Positions 8,979 to 18,210 are shown, counted from the stretch's first letter. The stretch is DNA of 64,000 nt from Sphingomonadales bacterium (GCA_016714795.1 JADKCA010000002.1:581361-645360); one strand, 5' to 3'. Numbers and translations are program-made. Notes: generated from the sequence alone by a model not told the origin.

Positions 8979-9425
8979 CTAAGACTCCACCTTCTCCAGC
9001 GCGGCTGCATTCATGCAGAAACGCAAGCCGGTGGGCGGTGGGCCATCCGGGAACACATGGCCCAGATGCGCGTCGCACACATTGCACAATGTTTCCACGC
9101 GCTGCATGCCATGGCTGGTATCCAGCACATAGGCGATGACATTATCCTCCACCGGCGCGGTGAAGCTGGGCCAGCCGGTGCCGCTGTCAAACTTGCTGGT
9201 GGCATCAAACAAACGGGTGCCGCAACAGGCACAGCCATAAAGACCGGGCTGAAATATGGCGCACATCGGATCGCTGAACGGCCGTTCCGTCCCATGTTCG
9301 CGGGCCACGGCAAAGGCCAGCGGAGAGAGTTGCGCGCGCCATTCTTCGGGCGTCTTCTCCACGCGGCGGGGCGGGGCAGGGTTGCCCGATTGCGCCTGCG
9401 CGACGATGCGGCTCCAGTCACTCAT
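8979..9425 (-). CDS. msrB: Peptide-methionine (R)-S-oxide reductase MsrB
   Basis: A 148-residue MsrB, which repairs methionine-R-sulfoxide in proteins using thioredoxin. Zinc-binding cysteine pairs CACC (near 82) and CNVC (near 123) and the active-site region GTGWPSF are present. The catalytic cysteine is in RFCMNAAAL near the C-terminus (family consensus RYCINSASL). No signal peptide is seen, so it is cytoplasmic. Its ATG overlaps the stop of the molybdenum hydroxylase large-subunit gene by four bases (ATGA), implying translational coupling in an iorA-iorB-msrB operon. Confidence 0.93.
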   Translation of the reverse strand: MSDWSRIVAQAQSGNPAPPRRVEKTPEEWRAQLSPLAFAVAREHGTERPFSDPMCAIFQPGLYGCACCGTRLFDATSKFDSGTGWPSFTAPVEDNVIAYVLDTSHGMQRVETLCNVCDAHLGHVFPDGPPPTGLRFCMNAAALEKVES

Positions 9426-11638
9426 GCTTTCGCTCCTGCCTGATTGAGAAGGGGAAGGGATCGGATACGCATGCCTGTCACAGCAAACAAGGCGTTCGCC
9501 AGCGCGGGGGCGGCAGGGGGGAGGCCGGGCTCTCCCAATCCGCCCATCTCCGCGTCACTGTTCAGGAATTCGATCCGCACCGTTGGCGGAGAATCGGCCA
9601 TTTTCAGGATGGGATAATCGCCAAAGCTGGTCTGCTGCACCGCGCCCTTGTCCAGCGTGATGGCTTCTCCGATGGCTGCAGACAGGCCCATCACAATCCC
9701 GCCCATCACCTGCGCTTCGGCGTTGCCTGGATTGACGACCGGGCCGCAATCGACCGCCGCCCAGACGGCGTGGACCTTTGGAGATCCATCCGCCTTGACC
9801 GACGCCTCGATGACATGCGCGCAGATCGTGCCGAAACATTCGACAATGGCAATGCCGCGCCCGTGCCCGTCGGCCAGCGGCGTGCCCCAGCCCGCTGCCT
9901 TGGCAACCGCATCTAGCACTTTCTGATGCCGCCCGCCTTCGGCCAGATGCGCGCGCCGGAACTGATACGGGTCTGCCCCCGCTGCATAAGCCAACTCGTC
10001 GATGAAGCTCTCATTATAAAAGCCATGCTGCGTTGCATTGACTGAGCGCCAGCTGCCGACCGTCTGGTTGGAAACGTGCTTGTAATGATCCTGTGCGAAG
10101 GCCGGGATGGTGTAGAAGAGCTTCGCCGCGGCCCCGCCGCCATCATCTGACGGTTGGGCATAGTTGTTCTGCCAGGCGACAATCTTGCCATCTTTGCCGA
10201 GCGCCGCCTTCATCACCGAAGAGGCCTGCGCGCGATACGCACCCTGCGCCACTTCCTCTTCGCGGCTCCAGATCAGTTTGACCGGATGGGGCAAGTCCAT
10301 CGCGAGCGCCACGACCTGCGGGATGGCTTCGATATACATGGGCAGCTTGCGGCCAAAGCCACCACCCAGCACGAGCGGGTGGAACGTGACGGCATCCTCG
10401 TCCAGACCGGACGCTTTGACGGCGGCCATCTTGCTGGAGAGCGGGTCTTGCAGCCCGCCCCAAACGTCCAGCTTGCCATCCTTGAACTGCGCCACCAGCG
10501 CGAACGGCTCCATCGGCGCATGGTGGAGGAAGGGTACCTGATACCGGGCCTCGATCAGCTTTGTGCCGTCCGCCGCCAGCCCGGCCTCCACATCGCCTTC
10601 ACCCGCGCTGGAACCGGGATCGCCGCCTTTGCGCAGAGCATCGTGCGCGGCAAAGATCGACGCAGTCGAGATGCTCCCGTTCCCGCCATCGCTGAAGCGC
10701 GGGGACAAAGACCGCAGCCCCTTGATCGCAGGCCAGTATCCGGTGGCGACCACCGCGACGGCATCGTCCAGCTTCACCACTTTCTCGACACCCTTGACGG
10801 CAAGCGCGGGCTTTTCATCCACGCTCTCCAGCTTTCCACCCCGCACCGGGGCCGCCATCACCGTCGCCACGCGCATGTCGGGCAGATTGACGTCTATGCC
10901 ATAGCGCGCGGTTCCATCCACCTTGGCGGGAATGTCGATCCGGGGGACGGGTTTGCCGATGAACCTGTAATCCTTCGCGGCCTTGAGTGCCGGTGTCTCT
11001 GCCAACGTCCGCGTGGCCGCACCCGCTGCCAGTTCGCCATAGGATAGGCTCTTGCCGCTCTTGGCATGGCGCACGGCATGGCCCGCCGTGGTCAGTTCGC
11101 CCGTTGGAACACCCAGCTTCTCTGCGGCCTCTTCGACCAGTGCCAGTCGCGCAGCCGCTGCGACGACACGCATCCCCATTTGACCGGTGAAGCGCACCGC
11201 AGAGGAACCGCCCGTGATCTGGAGGGGCATCGCGCGCGCAATCAAAGAGAGCAGGGATTCGGGCAGGGCGGCGACCATGCCGGGCTTGCCCGACATGTCA
11301 GACAGGAAGCCCCGCCCAAGGGTGCTATTGGCAAAGGCGGTCTCGGCGGGTGCCGATTCAACGGAGACCTTGTCCCAATCAGCGTCCAGTTCGTCCGCCA
11401 CCATCTGTGCGAGTGCAGTGCTGGTGCCTGTGCCTATATCGATATGCGGGGTGTAAATCGTGATGCGGCTGTCTTCGCCGACTTTGATCCAAGTGCCAAA
11501 ACTGCCATCTTTCGCGCCTGTGGTGAGAGCGGTGGCCCGCTCCCGAGCGCTGCTGTCCGCCCATTTGATCCCGAAGACTCCACCGCCCGCCACAAGGGCC
11601 GAGCCGATCAGGAAGGCCCTGCGTTTCACGCCCATCAT
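9422..11638 (-). CDS. Molybdopterin-binding subunit, IorB-like xanthine dehydrogenase family
   Basis: A 738-residue large subunit resembling isoquinoline 1-oxidoreductase beta and related aldehyde or heterocycle hydroxylases. The N-terminus (KRRAFLIGSALVAGGGVFG) looks like a Tat export signal, fitting a periplasmic enzyme loaded with cofactor before export. Molybdopterin-contact regions such as LGGGFGRKL and GSWRSVNATQHGFYNESFIDE are present. The conserved active-site glutamate is in GLGEPGLPP near the end. Electrons would pass to the 2Fe-2S subunit encoded immediately upstream (four-base ATGA overlap). A cytochrome c partner, common in this group, is not adjacent. Substrate unknown. Confidence 0.88.
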   Translation of the reverse strand: MMGVKRRAFLIGSALVAGGGVFGIKWADSSARERATALTTGAKDGSFGTWIKVGEDSRITIYTPHIDIGTGTSTALAQMVADELDADWDKVSVESAPAETAFANSTLGRGFLSDMSGKPGMVAALPESLLSLIARAMPLQITGGSSAVRFTGQMGMRVVAAAARLALVEEAAEKLGVPTGELTTAGHAVRHAKSGKSLSYGELAAGAATRTLAETPALKAAKDYRFIGKPVPRIDIPAKVDGTARYGIDVNLPDMRVATVMAAPVRGGKLESVDEKPALAVKGVEKVVKLDDAVAVVATGYWPAIKGLRSLSPRFSDGGNGSISTASIFAAHDALRKGGDPGSSAGEGDVEAGLAADGTKLIEARYQVPFLHHAPMEPFALVAQFKDGKLDVWGGLQDPLSSKMAAVKASGLDEDAVTFHPLVLGGGFGRKLPMYIEAIPQVVALAMDLPHPVKLIWSREEEVAQGAYRAQASSVMKAALGKDGKIVAWQNNYAQPSDDGGGAAAKLFYTIPAFAQDHYKHVSNQTVGSWRSVNATQHGFYNESFIDELAYAAGADPYQFRRAHLAEGGRHQKVLDAVAKAAGWGTPLADGHGRGIAIVECFGTICAHVIEASVKADGSPKVHAVWAAVDCGPVVNPGNAEAQVMGGIVMGLSAAIGEAITLDKGAVQQTSFGDYPILKMADSPPTVRIEFLNSDAEMGGLGEPGLPPAAPALANALFAVTGMRIRSLPLLNQAGAKA

Positions 11639-12117
11639 GCGTCTCCCTGCACGGCAATCGCCGCCTGTCCGGTTGCGGTGCGGATCGCTTCGCGGATGCG
11701 CGGATAGGTGCCGCAGCGGCAGATGTTGGTCATTGCTTCATCCACTTGCGCGTCACTGGGCTGGCCGGTGCGTTCAATCAGTGCGACAGCCGCCATGATC
11801 TGTCCCGACTGGCAATAGCCGCATTGCGGAACCTGCGCGGCAATCCAGGCCTGCTGGACGGCATGGAGGGTGCCATCGGGCTTTTTGAGCCCTTCAATGG
11901 TGCGGATCGCTTTGCCCGCCACCATTTCGATCGGCATTGAGCAGGAGCGCACGGCCTCTCCATCGATATGGACGGTACAGGCCCCGCACGCGGCAATCCC
12001 GCAGCCGAACTTGGTGCCGGTCAGTCCCAACTCCTCGCGGATGGCCCATAACAGGGGCGTGTCGCCTTCACCTTCGAACGTCACGGCCTTGCCGTTGACG
12101 CTGGCTGCAATCGTCAT
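11635..12117 (-). CDS. 2Fe-2S subunit, IorA-like
   Basis: A 160-residue small subunit of a xanthine-dehydrogenase-family hydroxylase. It has a plant-ferredoxin-like N-terminal domain with CGIAACGACTV plus a further cysteine (RSCSM), and an all-helical second domain with CGYCQSGQ and ICRCGTYPRI, giving eight cysteines for two 2Fe-2S clusters. It transfers electrons from the molybdenum subunit downstream. The stop overlaps the start of that gene by four bases. No export signal is present; in this family the small subunit is usually carried out with its Tat-targeted partner. Confidence 0.92.
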   Translation of the reverse strand: MTIAASVNGKAVTFEGEGDTPLLWAIREELGLTGTKFGCGIAACGACTVHIDGEAVRSCSMPIEMVAGKAIRTIEGLKKPDGTLHAVQQAWIAAQVPQCGYCQSGQIMAAVALIERTGQPSDAQVDEAMTNICRCGTYPRIREAIRTATGQAAIAVQGDA

Positions 12118-12268
12118 GCCGCACTCCTCAGTCTTTTGATTTTGATTGCATTTAGCAACGGGTCGCCTGCTCCGCCAGATCAGCGCACCAAGAATCCGCT
12201 TGCACCACCCGCCTAACCCTGCCTAACGATTGCTCCAACTGCCGTTTACGTCAAAGGAAAGAGGACCG

Positions 12269-13111
12269 ATGCGCTTCGAAGGCACCAAGGACTATGTCGC
12301 CACCGATGATCTGAAGGTTGCGGTGAACGCCGCCGCCCTGCTCCGCCGCCCGCTGCTGGTGAAGGGCGAACCCGGCACCGGCAAGACCGTGCTGGCAGAA
12401 GAGATCGCCAAGGCGCTGGGCGCACCGCTGATCACCTGGCACATCAAATCCACCACCAAGGCGCATCAGGGCCTGTATGAATATGATGCGGTGGCCCGCC
12501 TGCGTGACGGACAGCTGGGCGATGAACGCGTCCATGACATCAAGAACTACATCAAGAAGGGCAAGCTGTGGGAAGCCTTTGAAAGCCCCACTTTGCCCGT
12601 GCTGCTGATCGACGAAATCGACAAGGCGGACATCGAGTTTCCGAACGATCTGTTGCAGGAACTCGATCGCATGGCGTTTGACGTGTATGAAACGCATGAA
12701 ACGATTGCCGCGAAGGAACGCCCGATCATCATCATCACGTCGAACAATGAAAAGGAACTGCCCGACGCCTTCCTGCGCCGCTGTTTCTTCCACTATATCA
12801 AATTCCCGGACCGTGACACGATGCAGGCGATTGTGGACGTCCACTTCCCCGGCATCCAGAAGATCCTCGTCTCCAAGGCGATGGACATCTTCTACGACGT
12901 GCGTGAAGTGCCCGGCCTGAAGAAGAAGCCCTCCACGTCGGAGCTCCTCGACTGGCTCAAGCTGCTGCTGGCGGAAGACATGCCGCTCGACGTCCTCCAG
13001 AACCGAGATCCGACCAAGGCGATCCCCCCGCTGCATGGCGCGCTGCTCAAGAATGAGCAGGACGTGATGCTGTTCGAACGGCTCGCCTTCATGGCGCGCC
13101 GGAACGGGTGA
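12269..13111 (+). CDS. MoxR-family AAA+ ATPase
   Basis: A 280-residue MoxR-type ATPase, usually a chaperone that works with a VWA protein to mature or insert cofactors into target complexes. Walker A is GEPGTGKT, Walker B is VLLIDEIDKAD, and sensor 1 is TSNNEKELPDAFLRR. The ATG at 12269 is preceded by AGGAAAGAGGA. The expected VWA partner is encoded at 14026-15204, but 900 bases of damaged sequence separate them where homologous loci usually have the genes close together. The gene is divergent from the iorA operon. Confidence 0.92.
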   Translation: MRFEGTKDYVATDDLKVAVNAAALLRRPLLVKGEPGTGKTVLAEEIAKALGAPLITWHIKSTTKAHQGLYEYDAVARLRDGQLGDERVHDIKNYIKKGKLWEAFESPTLPVLLIDEIDKADIEFPNDLLQELDRMAFDVYETHETIAAKERPIIIITSNNEKELPDAFLRRCFFHYIKFPDRDTMQAIVDVHFPGIQKILVSKAMDIFYDVREVPGLKKKPSTSELLDWLKLLLAEDMPLDVLQNRDPTKAIPPLHGALLKNEQDVMLFERLAFMARRNG

Positions 13112-13121
13112 GTTCGAGGGC

Positions 13122-13530
13122 GTGCTGACCGCTAGGCTTTGGGACATTGTTCTTGCAGGCGGCGGTGGCGCAATTCTCGTTCTGGCCGCCATCAAGTTTT
13201 TCGGTCAAAGGTTTGTCGACGCCTCTATTGCGAGAGGGATGGAATCGCTGAGGCATCGCAACATTCGGGAGATCGAAGAAATGAAATTCGAGTTCCAGCG
13301 GACATTTGATCGCAGGACTCGGTTTCCAGATCGAACTGGAATATTGCCCAGATTTGGTCTTTGCTGTTGGTAGCCAAACCGAACTAAATCTGCGCAAGCG
13401 CGATCAGGATGAGTTCCGATCTAACGATGACGAAGGAAGTAGCTGAGTGGCTGGATGCTGCAAAATTTTCGAAAATCAAACAGAAAAAATTTTTTGGCAG
13501 GTCTGAAGAGAAAAAAAGAAAAAAATTAGA
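13122..13530 (+). pseudogene. Broken membrane/coiled-coil protein gene
   Basis: It starts with GTG 10 bases after the moxR stop. The first frame gives a membrane helix (DIVLAGGGGAILVLAAIKF) and a charged helical segment (SLRHRNIREIEEMKFEFQRT), then closes at 13373. A second frame continues plausibly from about 13330 (IWSLLLVAKPN) through a TAA at 13385 into MTKEVAEWLDAAKFSK, before running into poly-A and poly-G sequence. The joined reading looks like one widespread uncharacterised family of short-tailed membrane proteins, but at least one frameshift and one stop interrupt it. Either a decayed gene or corrupted sequence; I favour the latter because of the neighbouring low-complexity run. Confidence 0.55.
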
Positions 13531-13600
13531 GGCGGGGGGGGGAGAGCCGGGCCCGGCCCGAGGGGGAGGAGGGGGAGGGGGGGGGGGGGAGAAGGTTTTG
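13486..13600. other. Extreme low-complexity purine-rich stretch
   Basis: The + strand shifts from A-runs (AAAAAATTTTTT, AAAAAAAGAAAAAAA) to G-runs, including stretches of ten or more consecutive G and a GGGCCCGGCCCGAGGGGG block. Nothing else in the window resembles it. It sits inside the broken ORF and has no coding logic; a poly-glycine reading frame is incidental. A sequencing or assembly artefact is the simplest explanation. Confidence 0.8.
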
Positions 13601-14025
13601 ATGGAGAACGCCCCTTGTTTGCCTCTGAAAAGTTGCGCGGGGACGCGAGCGTAAAAAAGATGCAGCGTTTGAAGCAGAAATGGCTCGCACGGTCGGCGGA
13701 GGGCGTTCCCGATCGACAGAGTTTAACACTGTACAACGCAATTATGATATCCGCCAAGCCTCTGCGGCACATCCGCTTCACCATCACGCCAGCCGTCGGG
13801 CGCCCGCATGTGTTGGTGCCGCGATTGCCAGGCATCGCCAGCGGCTCTGTGAAGCGTGCCTTTCCCGAATCGGTGCGATCAGGCGGTGACCGAGTGACGC
13901 GGTGCGGACTGGGCACGTGATCAAGCCGCAGAGCCAAGGGCAGCCAGGTTGCGTCCGAACCACGCCCTCCGCTTCGCGCCGCTGGGCCGCTCCCTCCACC
14001 CAAGGGCGCCCACCAACCTGACTTG
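13601..14025. other. Gap between low-complexity tract and VWA gene, no supported gene
   Basis: About 425 bases with several short frames on both strands, none with recognisable protein sequence or a good ribosome-binding site. The first 150 bases may be the remnant 3' part of the broken ORF at 13122. The last 100 bases lead into the VWA start and lack a clear Shine-Dalgarno sequence. Confidence 0.5.
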
Positions 14026-15204
14026 ATGTTCTTCAACCTTCTCGACGAACTCCGCGCCGCCGGTATTCCGGCCAGCATCAAGGAGCATCTGATGCTGCTG
14101 GAGGCGCTGGACAAGGATGCCATCGGGCAGACGCCAGAGGAGTTCTATTACCTATCCCGCGCGGTCTATGTGAAGGATGAAGGCCTGCTTGATCGGTTCG
14201 ATCAGGTGTTCAACAAGGTCTTCAAGGGTATCATCACCGATTATGGCCTCAACCCGCAAGAGATTCCGGCGGACTGGCTGAAGGCGATTGCCGAAAAATT
14301 CCTCACCGAAGAGGAAATGGAAAAGATCAAATCCCTTGGCAGCTGGGAAGAGATTATGGAGACGCTCAAGCAGCGTCTGGAGGAACAGCAGAAGCGCCAT
14401 GAAGGCGGCAACAAATGGATCGGCACCGGCGGCACTTCTCCCTTTGGCAATAATGGCTACAACCCCGAAGGCGTGCGCATCGGCGGCGAGGGCGGCAAAA
14501 AGCGCGCGCTGAAAGTGTGGGAGAAGCGCGAATTCTCCAACCTCGATAACACCAAGGAACTGGGCACGCGCAACATCAAGATCGCGCTGCGCCGCCTGCG
14601 CAAATTCGCCCGCACCGGCTCCGCCGAAGAGCTCGATATCGGCGCGACCATCGATGGCACCGCGCGGCAGGGCTGGCTCGACATCCATATGCGCCCGGAG
14701 CGTCGCAACGCGATCAAAGTGCTGCTGTTTCTGGATGTCGGCGGTTCGATGGACCCGTTCATCAAGCTGTGCGAGGAGTTGTTCAGCGCGGCCACCAGCG
14801 AATTCAAGAACCTCGAATTCTTCTACTTCCACAACTGCCTGTATGAAGGCGTGTGGAAGGACAATCGCCGCCGCTTTTCCGAACGCACGCCGACAATGGA
14901 GGTGATGCACAAATTCCCGCATGATTATAAAGTCATCTTCATCGGCGACGCGGCGATGAGCCCCTATGAAATCAGCCATCCCGGCGGCTCTGTGGAGCAT
15001 TTCAACGAGGAGTCGGGCACGGTGTGGATGCAGCGCATCGTCAATACCTATCCCGCCACCGTCTGGCTCAACCCCACGCCGGAAGCGCACTGGAACTATT
15101 CGCAATCCACCAAGATCATGAAGGAACTGGTGAAAGACCGCATGTATCCGCTCACGCTCGACGGGCTGGATGATGCGATGCGCGAACTGGTGAAGAAGGC
15201 CTGA
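14026..15204 (+). CDS. VWA (von Willebrand A) domain protein, CoxE-like partner of MoxR
   Basis: A 392-residue protein. The ATG at 14026 is chosen because MFFNLLDELRAAGIPASIKE is the normal family beginning. The N-terminal half is helical; a glycine/asparagine-rich linker follows (GGNKWIGTGGTSPFGNNGYN). The C-terminal half is a VWA fold with MIDAS motif DVGGSMD near 240; a glycine replaces the middle serine of the classical D-x-S-x-S motif, as in CoxE-type proteins. Together with the MoxR ATPase at 12269 it likely forms a chaperone pair. The target is not evident nearby, although the IorAB molybdenum enzyme is encoded just across the divergent promoter. Confidence 0.88.
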   Translation: MFFNLLDELRAAGIPASIKEHLMLLEALDKDAIGQTPEEFYYLSRAVYVKDEGLLDRFDQVFNKVFKGIITDYGLNPQEIPADWLKAIAEKFLTEEEMEKIKSLGSWEEIMETLKQRLEEQQKRHEGGNKWIGTGGTSPFGNNGYNPEGVRIGGEGGKKRALKVWEKREFSNLDNTKELGTRNIKIALRRLRKFARTGSAEELDIGATIDGTARQGWLDIHMRPERRNAIKVLLFLDVGGSMDPFIKLCEELFSAATSEFKNLEFFYFHNCLYEGVWKDNRRRFSERTPTMEVMHKFPHDYKVIFIGDAAMSPYEISHPGGSVEHFNEESGTVWMQRIVNTYPATVWLNPTPEAHWNYSQSTKIMKELVKDRMYPLTLDGLDDAMRELVKKA

Positions 15205-15240
15205 GCCTTCCCTGACTGAAACCCAACACAAGGACTCCCC

Positions 15241-15900
15241 ATGCTCGTATCCGAAGCCGTTGCCACACGCCGTTCCGTCCGTTCCTTCCTGAACAAGCCC
15301 GTTCCGCTCGAGACCGTCCGCCGCATCATGGATCGCGCCCGCTTTGCGCCCTCGGGCTGCAACTTCCAGCCTTGGGAAGCGCATGTGCTGACCGGAGACG
15401 CGCTCTCCGCCTTGCAGGAGCGGCTGAAGGCCAGCGCGCCCGATGCGCCGATGGATTATGATTTCTCCGCGCCCGGCAAGGTGGACAAATATAGCGAGCG
15501 CCTGAAAACGCTGGGTGCCGCCATGTATGGCGCGATGGCCATCGAGCGCGCAGACGGCCAGGCCCGCGCCGATTTCGCCAGCTCCAACCTCGTCTCCTTC
15601 GGCGCGCCGGTGCTGCTGCTTTGCCACTTCCCCAAATTCATGAAGGAAGCGCAGTGGAGCGATGTGGGCATGTGGCTGCAAACCATCATGCTGCTCGCGC
15701 GTGAAGAGGGGCTCGACACCTGCCCGCAGGAATATATGGGCATGTATGGCCACACGATCAAAGACCAGCTCGGGCTGGACGACGACCAGCTGCTCTTCTG
15801 CGGCATCGCCATCGGCTGGCGCGATGAGAGCGACGCGGTCAACAATTTCGAGCGCCCGCGCGTGCCGCTCGATGAGCATGTGACCTTCATGGGCTTCTGA
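15241..15900 (+). CDS. Nitroreductase-family flavoprotein
   Basis: A 219-residue FMN-dependent nitroreductase-like protein. The FMN-contact start ATRRSVRSF near residue 9 and the RFAPSGCNFQPW segment near 35 are typical; the C-terminal GIAIGWRDE and final arginine-rich strand complete the fold. These enzymes use NAD(P)H to reduce nitro groups or quinones, and many have unrelated native substrates. It starts 36 bases after the VWA gene on the same strand and could share its transcript. Confidence 0.88.
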   Translation: MLVSEAVATRRSVRSFLNKPVPLETVRRIMDRARFAPSGCNFQPWEAHVLTGDALSALQERLKASAPDAPMDYDFSAPGKVDKYSERLKTLGAAMYGAMAIERADGQARADFASSNLVSFGAPVLLLCHFPKFMKEAQWSDVGMWLQTIMLLAREEGLDTCPQEYMGMYGHTIKDQLGLDDDQLLFCGIAIGWRDESDAVNNFERPRVPLDEHVTFMGF

Positions 15901-15945
15901 GGCCACTTCCCCGCGCTCCGGCCTTGAGCCGGAGCGTCCGGAAGG

Positions 15946-16506
15946 TCACTTAAGGTCACTGACGTGCGCATCATCGCCGTCCCCCTCTTCGTTCCAATCG
16001 GTCAGTTTATCCAGATGGGTTTCCAGCGTCTTGGCCTTGCGGCCCAGCCGGTCCTTGGGGTTGACGAAATTATAGTCATAGGGAACGCCGTACGCCGCAG
16101 GATCATGATGGCGCAGGAGGAATGTGATCAGCCGATCTGAATAGCGGCGGCGCGTGCCGACCAGTTCGCCCTTGTAAAACACCGGCACTTCTTCACCCAG
16201 CAGCGCGCGCTCGACAGCTTCGTCGCTCAACCGCCGGATCGCGTGCGCAATCGCCGAATCCCAAGCCTGTGCAAAGGCTTCCGCGCCGGGCTTGCGGCGG
16301 AGGCGATAGGCCGTTTCCTTCGAACACCCCACCGCCCGCGCCGCCAAAGCGACCGAGCCGCAATCGGCGAGCGTTTCAATAAACGCCTTCTGCCGCGTAG
16401 GCGTCCACCCATCCACACGCGTGCGTGTGGGAGCGGAGGCAGCAGGCTGGAGCGTGACAGGAGCCGAAGCGGCGGGCGGAGTGCGGAGGCGGATAGGGTT
16501 TGTCAT
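15946..16506 (-). CDS. Small helix-turn-helix protein, terminase-small-subunit-like
   Basis: A 186-residue protein. After a proline/alanine-rich N-terminus comes a helix-turn-helix region (WTPTRQKAFIETLADCG, then AARAVGCSKETAYRLRRKPG) resembling the DNA-recognition part of phage small terminases and related domesticated proteins. The C-terminus is acidic. No terminase large subunit or other phage gene is near, so this is a solitary, probably domesticated, DNA-binding protein. Convergent with the nitroreductase gene; function unknown. Confidence 0.65.
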   Translation of the reverse strand: MTNPIRLRTPPAASAPVTLQPAASAPTRTRVDGWTPTRQKAFIETLADCGSVALAARAVGCSKETAYRLRRKPGAEAFAQAWDSAIAHAIRRLSDEAVERALLGEEVPVFYKGELVGTRRRYSDRLITFLLRHHDPAAYGVPYDYNFVNPKDRLGRKAKTLETHLDKLTDWNEEGDGDDAHVSDLK

Positions 16507-16908
16507 TTTGACATATAGAACCTATTTGGTTGAAAATGTCAAGACTTTTCACGTTATGTTCCAATCATACCATATCGAGGCGCGAAAGGTGAATGTGGAT
16601 GCCTCTGAGTCCGCCGTTCCTCTGCGGGCTTTGAGGGAAATAGACCTGCTATGCGCGGGCAAGCAGTTCACATTAAAGTTTGGGATTTGGAAGGGCTTGG
16701 GGCTTGCTGCACGTTACGTTGTAAATCGCGCCGCCGCAAATCCCTGTAACTCTAAGTAAATTTCACCGCGACTTGCTTTCAAATCTACGTAACTCCGCAA
16801 CTCGATTTTGAACGCCTGTTGGAGTAGAATGTAAATTTTTTCTTGCCCACGTCTAATGTCACGGATATTCTGCCAGAATTGTCTCTGTTTGAATAGGAGG
16901 GATTCGCA
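16507..16908. other. AT-richer intergenic stretch
   Basis: About 400 bases, noticeably richer in A and T than the surrounding DNA. It must contain the promoters of the HTH gene (minus) and the glucosaminidase gene (plus). A 67-codon frame (16556-16759, +) exists but has no ribosome-binding site or recognisable sequence and is not called. AGGAGG just before 16909 serves the downstream gene. Confidence 0.5.
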
Positions 16909-18210
16909 ATGCTAAGATGTTCGATTGTCGCCCTGACCATTTCAGTTGGCGTTGCAGTAAGTCCCGCCGCAGCACAGGAGTGGGGCTGTTATGATCCGAA
17001 GCCTGGACACCCTACAGTCGATGAAAAAAAGGCATTCATCTCAAGCGTTAGCCAGTCAGCAATCAGAGGTGAGCAACAGCACGGTGTTCCAGCGGCAGCC
17101 ATAGCCGCAATGTCGATGATAGAATCGGGCTATGGGTGGACGCGAATAGCGCTCGAAGCCCAAAACTATTTTGGCTGGAAATATTATGGTCCTGCTGCAG
17201 CAGAAGGTCGCGATCAATACACATTGACGTGCCAACCGCCAGAAGATATTAACAACAAATATGTCAAATTTTTAAATTTGGACGACGCCGTCAATTTAGT
17301 CGCGCGCAAGCTCGCCACTCTTCCGGCGTATAAAAGTGATACGCAATACTACCAAGAATCTCGTGCCAGGGGCGTCGACAACGTAACGGCAACGAATACA
17401 TGGGTATCGGGAATTGCAAACCCTTACAATTGGAAACCTGAGCTGTATGCGACAACTGTTCGCAGATTTATGAACAACCCTGAAAATCCTTCAGAAACTG
17501 TCTCGCCCGAACTAAATCTGTACAGGCTGTCCGAGAGGGCGGGGCGTCATGCTGACGCCGGAATTACGTCCGAGGATTTACCCGGCTACAAATACGCGGT
17601 CTCCAAAGTGAAAGCTTGGAGTGGATCGTGCGGCGATCCAATCTTGGATTACACGCGATGGGAGGGGTTCCCGGTTAGGAAATGCAGGGTTTCCGATCTT
17701 GGGGTAACGGTAGAAACCTATATGCTAAATGCGGACAGTCGCAAAATTTCTCTTTGGATTGCAACAGCATGCAAGGATGCTGGCGTGTTGAACACCAAAG
17801 CTTGTATCGATCATTTGGTGGCCGTTACGAAAGGCGCATCGAGCATGGGAATATTCCCTGTCGCTGGCTACATTCCAGAATCTTACAATGGCGTTTGCAA
17901 TCTTTTTCGCGATGGAGTGACTGTAAAAACGGCAACTTGGAGTAAACAGATCCCACCCATAAATGGCGCTTGCGGCCCCGAAAGTGAGCTCACAAATCCG
18001 TTGACCTCAGCGCGAAAATTTGCACGTATTTCGTCAACCTCACGCGAAGATTACCGGCTTGCAGGGGGCAAAGAGCCGGTCGGGGAGGACGGCAACGTTC
18101 ATTGGGCCGACGTCATTCGCGCTCTCTATCAAGCGGCATGGAACAGTCCGCGAAATCAATTGATTTCTGCTCGAGCCATTGCCGACAAGAAGCGAGGTAT
18201 CATCCGGTAG
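16909..18210 (+). CDS. Secreted glucosaminidase-domain protein (peptidoglycan hydrolase-like)
   Basis: A 433-residue exported protein with a signal peptide ending near SPAAAQ. Residues about 40-180 match the GH73/glucosaminidase pattern: IESGYGWTRIALEAQNYFGWK contains the expected catalytic glutamate and the NxFGxK-like block, and WVSGIANPYNWKPEL follows. The C-terminal 230 residues contain seven or eight cysteines and are not recognised; they could bind cell wall or a partner. It may cleave peptidoglycan glycan strands. Base composition and codon choice (many A/T-ending codons) differ clearly from neighbours, suggesting horizontal acquisition. A strong AGGAGG site precedes the ATG. Confidence 0.72.
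   Translation: MLRCSIVALTISVGVAVSPAAAQEWGCYDPKPGHPTVDEKKAFISSVSQSAIRGEQQHGVPAAAIAAMSMIESGYGWTRIALEAQNYFGWKYYGPAAAEGRDQYTLTCQPPEDINNKYVKFLNLDDAVNLVARKLATLPAYKSDTQYYQESRARGVDNVTATNTWVSGIANPYNWKPELYATTVRRFMNNPENPSETVSPELNLYRLSERAGRHADAGITSEDLPGYKYAVSKVKAWSGSCGDPILDYTRWEGFPVRKCRVSDLGVTVETYMLNADSRKISLWIATACKDAGVLNTKACIDHLVAVTKGASSMGIFPVAGYIPESYNGVCNLFRDGVTVKTATWSKQIPPINGACGPESELTNPLTSARKFARISSTSREDYRLAGGKEPVGEDGNVHWADVIRALYQAAWNSPRNQLISARAIADKKRGIIR

Noticed and set aside
13409..13654. Frame encoding a poly-glycine protein
   Set aside because: Comes entirely from the poly-G tract; not a plausible gene product.
14152..15906. Open frame of more than 580 codons on the minus strand across the VWA and nitroreductase genes
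   Set aside because: It mirrors two well-supported plus-strand genes; GC-rich codon bias keeps the antisense frame open. The peptide has no recognisable domain.
16556..16759. 67-codon frame in the AT-richer gap
   Set aside because: No ribosome-binding site, no family resemblance and position inside a promoter-bearing gap.
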